Origin: Azolla pinnata
Taxonomy: Eukaryota > Streptophyta > Polypodiopsida > Salviniales > Salviniaceae
Length of the DNA stretch: 20,171 nucleotides
NCBI GenBank assembly: GCA_037176905.1
Contig: JBBBWG010007336.1
Span: 1-20,171 of the forward strand
Direction: 5' to 3'
Under the pieces are notes generated by a model. The model was not told the origin of the DNA and ran no database searches. It was given only the letters and a program-made list of their open reading frames with translations. A program made the position numbers and the translations under genes. This document shows, piece by piece, positions 17,166 through 20,171 of the stretch. Every line of letters begins with the position of its first letter. Position 1 is the stretch's first letter.

Positions 17166-17716
17166 TCAGTTTTCAGTTGTCTTGGGCATCAAATCTGGAT
17201 TGGTCCAGACTCTGGATACAATAAGTCCACTTGATAACTGCAGAAAAACCATAGAATCAGGTAAATATGATTTGCAAGTTTTAAATCGAGCATATGCCCA
17301 CATAAGATCATTTATTTGACTTTTGATGGCTATATCAGGCATCAATTCTTTCTATCTATTATCAAATTCTTTCTATCTACGTTGCCATAAATTAGAATAC
17401 TCAGACGTGACGGGTGTTCCATGGAAGCCCCAAAAAGGATACTATAAGGGAGATCCATGAAAAAGGTAACAACAAAGCATTCAGCAAACATAAGAAAGCT
17501 ACGACATTTTACAAGGACCATGAGATCCCAGGGATTATAAAACTTATATATATAGATTCCCAGCTGGAACTCATAACCATAACTATGAAAATTTCCAGTA
17601 AGTACATCACTGTATCTTTGCTGGACTTGCTGTGTATGACCACTTAAGGGGTTTCGAAATCCCTGCTGTCCTTCATTAGCATATTTCTTCTCAGGATTAC
17701 TCTTTCGCATTCCGAT
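17166..17716 (-). CDS. Tentative small two-exon gene or 3' end of a larger one, function unknown
   Basis: I do not recognise this protein. Exon A (17716-17606) follows an acceptor-like CATCAG and reads (IG)MRKSNPEKKYANEGQQGF, then RNPLSGHTQQVQQRYSD, up to a GTACTT donor. Exon B (17237-17166) follows TTTTTCTGCAG and reads LSSGLIVSRVWTNPDLMPKT then TEN and TGA. Both are phase 0 and join cleanly. If the Met at 17710 is the start, the product is 58 residues; exons further upstream are possible. The wording of both peptides looks protein-like rather than random, but without a search this stays a candidate. The same frame read straight through gives a 122-codon ORF that is probably intron read-through. 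Confidence 0.3.
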
Positions 17717-18099
17717 CTGATGGCATTGTTTTCAATAGTCATACAGTCGACGCGAGCTCTATCAAATGTACACATAACTCACAAACACATCGATTGCATC
17801 TTAACTTGTACGCAATAATAACCCACAAATATACACCGACATGGCAAATCAAGTAGATTTTGCTCACACGTTAGTATAGCCTCCTTTGATCATGCATCAG
17901 TATAAGAAATAACCCACAAAATATACAACTAAGATATCAACAAGAGTGTATCCCCAATATATAGCTGCATACCAAATATACGGCCGCACTGTATTGGCTA
18001 AGCAATATATGCCAGCCATCTAGTCCAAGAATAAATGCCCTTATGTGAGCAGCTGCATCTATTGAACTCGTACAAACATAAACATGCTAGCAGAGTAAA
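17717..18099. other. AT-rich intergenic DNA, no gene seen
   Basis: Rich in CACAAA and ATATA words, stop-dense on the minus strand. No domain or signal recognised. Confidence 0.4.
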
Positions 18100-18600
18100 T
18101 TATCATACACATATACTGCAAGAAATAAATCAACTCATTTCAGCTTCATCTCCTCGATCACAGAAACATACAGGTAGCAAAATACAAGGGAAAAATGCTC
18201 AACTTGACTCTCATTCTTTTTTTCCCACCAGAAATGTCACAATCTATTTAGCTCCACAAACGTGCACATGTAGCAAAACGAGCCATGTATGGATAGAATG
18301 CAAGGCAAAAAATTCAATCGTCAACTCGATCCTTAACATTTTTTCCAACCAGAAATGCGCACACCATAACCTATTCCATTCCTTGAACACATGCACCCAA
18401 CAAATTGAGACATGTATGCATATACCGCAAGGAAAGAAATGCATTCACCGATTCAAATTCTCAAACTTTTTCCACCAGAAATACAAATCCATACAATCTA
18501 TTCACTTCCACAAATACTATTCAAACGTACAAACGCAGCAAAATGAGCCTGGACAACAGCATGCTACAAACAAAGCATGCAAAACCCAAATGCATTCATG
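18100..18600. repeat. Degenerate tandem repeat of about 121-126 bp downstream of the S17 gene
   Basis: TTTTTCC.ACCAGAAAT anchors lie near 18230, 18351 and 18477. They are followed in each unit by diverged CACAA...CATGTA.....GCAA-type sequence. A possible earlier, more decayed copy starts near 18150. A 203-codon plus-strand frame (18035-18646) runs across the units because the AC-rich sequence lacks stops. It is rich in His, Gln, Asn, Ser and Cys and shows no domain. Confidence 0.6.
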
Positions 18601-18613
18601 TATTGGACTCTAC

Positions 18614-18686
18614 ATTCTGAGCCACCAAGAGATGCATACGCCGTAGCCACATTCTGAGCCACCCGAGATGCGTACACCATAGCCAA
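18614..18686. repeat. 37-bp tandem duplication
   Basis: CATTCTGAGCCACC followed by GAGATGC.TAC.CC.TAGCC occurs twice in a row, the second copy slightly shorter. It lies in the probable 3' UTR region of the S17 gene. Confidence 0.8.
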
Positions 18687-18695
18687 GAGAGATGA

Positions 18696-18724
18696 AGAAA
18701 GAGAGCGAGAGAGAGAGAGAGAAG
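18696..18724. repeat. (GA)n microsatellite
   Basis: A GAGAGA run lies about 30 bp beyond the S17 stop codon, within its likely 3' UTR, where it reads as a CT run in the transcript. Confidence 0.8.
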
Positions 18725-18752
18725 ATGATGAGAAGCACCTGGTCGAAGAGAA

Positions 18753-19238
18753 TCAAGGCAAAGAAGAGGGCGAAGAAGAAGCAGCGGCGACGGCGATAAG
18801 AGATTCCAATGGCGGGAGCTCTCCTTCCAGAGCCTTGCCCTTGGGCACGATTTCCGAAACGACGAAGCTCTTGGTCTTGCTGAGAGGCCGGCACGGGGTG
18901 AGAACGACCGTGTCTCCCACCTTGCAGGCGTTGGCTTCATCGTGGGCGTGGTACTTCTTGGAGGACTTGATGCGCTTCTTGTACAGGGGGTGGACGTAGA
19001 GGCGGACGACCTCGACGGAGACGGTCTTATCGCTGCTGGCGCAGACGACCTTGCCTTTGATGCTCTTGCTGGCTTGGATGAGCAGCGGGGCGGAGGAACG
19101 GCTGCAACCGAAGGAGGAAGAAGAGGAGGAGGGAAGGGAGAGCTTCTGTCCTCTGATGCTCGAAGAACTGAGGAGGCATGAAGGCGAGGAAGAGGAAGAA
19201 GAAGAAGTGGAAGAAGCCATCGCCGTAGCCATCGCCAT
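18753..19238 (-). CDS. RPS17: Plastid 30S ribosomal protein S17, nuclear-encoded precursor
   Basis: An intact single-exon frame of 161 residues. Residues 1 to about 55 are rich in Ser, Ala and Thr with few acids, a typical chloroplast transit peptide. Residues about 58-132 are the S17 OB-fold domain, with GKVVCASSDKTVSVEVVRL, HPLYKKRIKSSKKYHAHDE and KVGDTVVLTPCRPLSKTKSF, all family signatures. S17 is a primary 16S rRNA-binding protein needed for 30S assembly. A 29-residue Ala/Ser/Pro tail follows the domain. The Met at 19238 is chosen because transit-peptide composition starts there; the frame is open to 19376 but that part is Cys/Arg-rich and overlaps the likely 5' UTR. Met3 or Met7 are alternative starts. 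Plastid S17 is nuclear-encoded in land plants. Confidence 0.95.
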   Translation of the reverse strand: MAMATAMASSTSSSSSSSPSCLLSSSSIRGQKLSLPSSSSSSFGCSRSSAPLLIQASKSIKGKVVCASSDKTVSVEVVRLYVHPLYKKRIKSSKKYHAHDEANACKVGDTVVLTPCRPLSKTKSFVVSEIVPKGKALEGELPPLESLIAVAAASSSPSSLP

Positions 19239-19380
19239 AGCCAGCAAAGGTGTGCGTCTGAGAGAGGAGAAACTGATGATGATAAGGGAGGGGGAAGAGT
19301 GTTCTTCCTTTTGTGGCCTTCTTTTTCGAAGCGTCGGTTCACATGGGCAGCAGCAGCAGCGCACACACAAACGCACACAT

Positions 19381-19398
19381 GCATATATATATACACAC
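19381..19398 (-). promoter_or_regulatory. TATA-like element upstream of RPS17
   Basis: On the minus strand GTATATATATATGCATG lies about 145 bp before the RPS17 start codon, giving a plausible 5' UTR of about 110 nt. It sits inside a short CA/TA microsatellite (19359-19400), so the match could be coincidental. Confidence 0.4.
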
Positions 19399-19750
19399 AG
19401 AAAAGCTCGGCTGTGGGGACGGCGATGGCGATGGCGATTCCTGTATCTGCACAGAGCAACAGCGTTACAGAATGTTGTCGTGCGAGCCTATGCTTGCGTT
19501 GATCATTGGTTCAGAATGGCAGGAAATCAGGGGTTTTGCAGGTCGATCTGCTTATGACTGCGAGCGTGCTGCATATCATGACCGTTCTTCTCTCGCATCG
19601 AAGCGAGCTATGGCATGGTAAAGATTCTACAGCAGAGCGATGAATAGATGGATTCAGAGCAGAAGATATATATCCATGGAACGTGGATATGGAGCGAAGA
19701 GAGGAAGAGATTTCGACTGTAGCAGAGAAAAGAGCAGCGTCAAGATTGGT
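19399..19750. other. Upstream region of RPS17, no gene seen
   Basis: Presumed promoter of the S17 gene. Includes a GGCGATGGCGATGGCGAT triplet-like run near 19420-19438. Overlapping frames on both strands (up to 168 codons starting at 19051 plus) are antisense shadows of S17 or composition effects. Confidence 0.4.
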
Positions 19751-20171
19751 GGTGTTTTCCTTTCCATTTCCAGTTTGAATCAGGCTATGGCGTGAGAAGC
19801 TTCTGCCGCAGAACGATTCAGATTTGCGCATAGAGCAGATCACAGAAGAAGCCTGGATATGGCGGAAGACTTGGTGTTTTCCTTCCCATTTCCAGTTTGA
19901 ATCAGGCTATGGCGTAAGAAGCTTCTGCCGCAGAACGATTCAGATTTGCGCATAGAGCAGATCACAGAAGAAACCTGGTGTTTTCCTTCCCATTTCCAGT
20001 TTGAATCAGGCTATGGGCGTGAGAAGCTTGCGCTGCAGAACGATTCAGATTTGCGCATAGAGCAGATCACAGAAGAAACCTGGTGTTTTCCTTCCCATTT
20101 CCAGTTTGAATCAGGCTATGGCGTGAGAAGCTTCTGCCGCAGAACGATTCAGATTTGCGCATAGAGCAGAT
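19751..20171. repeat. Tandem array of about 104-bp units, continuing past the window
   Basis: The anchor GGTGTTTTCC occurs at 19751, 19873, 19977 and 20082. Units are 122, 104 and 105 bp, and a fourth is cut by the window end. Each contains CAGTTTGAATCAGGCTATGG, then AAGCTT, CTGC.GCAGAACGATTCAG and TTTGCGCATAGAGCAGAT. The first unit carries an 18-bp extra segment (CTGGATATGGCGGAAGAC). Copies are nearly identical, so the expansion is recent. The 72-codon frame at 19946-20164 is a product of the repeat. Confidence 0.95.

Noticed and set aside
17342..17605. 122-codon continuous reading of the tentative small gene
   Set aside because: After residue about 35 the sequence turns into Phe/Tyr/Leu-rich intron-like translation following a GTACTT donor.
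18035..18646. 203-codon plus-strand open frame
   Set aside because: It spans a degenerate AC-rich tandem repeat and is rich in His, Gln, Asn and Cys with no domain. The lack of stops follows from base composition.
19239..19376. N-terminal extension of S17 to the upstream Met at 19376
   Set aside because: The extension is Cys/Arg-rich, unlike a transit peptide, and lies between the TATA-like element and the Met at 19238, so it is more likely 5' UTR.
18596..19459. 287-codon minus-strand frame and several plus-strand frames over the S17 gene
   Set aside because: These are shadows in other frames of the GC-rich S17 coding sequence; only the 18753-19238 frame carries S17 motifs.

Overview
This is a plant nuclear genome segment. 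The evidence is AT-rich intergenic DNA with old transposon relics, a many-exon gene with GT-AG introns encoding a plant-specific WRC plus JmjC protein, and an intron-free nuclear gene for plastid ribosomal protein S17 with a Ser-rich transit peptide. The GC-rich S17 reading frame beside AT-rich introns is compatible with a monocot, but that placement is a guess.

Layout. Bases 1-258 are a pyrimidine minisatellite. Bases 259-6241 hold no intact gene. They contain a decayed Ty1-copia pol 3' end (minus strand, about 1370-2180) and two members of an AT-rich MITE-like family (2857-2985 and 3959-4375). A third, truncated member lies in an intron of the next gene at 8019.

Bases 6242-13934 (minus strand) carry the main gene, a KDM3/JMJ25-type JmjC protein. 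I modelled 12 coding exons whose phases all agree, giving 807 codons plus stop. It has an N-terminal WRC domain, a cysteine-rich zinc segment and a complete JmjC region. All three iron-ligand positions are substituted, and the RING-type finger usual in this family is not visible in the 2.19-kb first intron, so a regulatory or scaffold role is more likely than demethylation.

Bases 13935-14800 are its GC-rich 5' flank, with four telo-box motifs and a long G-run. Bases 14884-15372 are a 166-bp tandem repeat and 15600-15810 an 82-83-bp repeat. Bases 15811-17165 are apparently non-coding. A possible small two-exon minus-strand gene lies at 17166-17716. Bases 18100-18600 hold a degenerate tandem repeat of about 121-126 bp.

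The plastid S17 gene is at 18753-19238 (minus strand), with a TATA-like element about 145 bp before its start. Bases 19751-20171 are a tandem array of about 104-bp units that runs off the window end.

The two confident genes share no pathway: one acts in the nucleus on chromatin or its regulators, the other in chloroplast translation. No operon-like logic applies, and I see no CRISPR, tRNA or rRNA gene.
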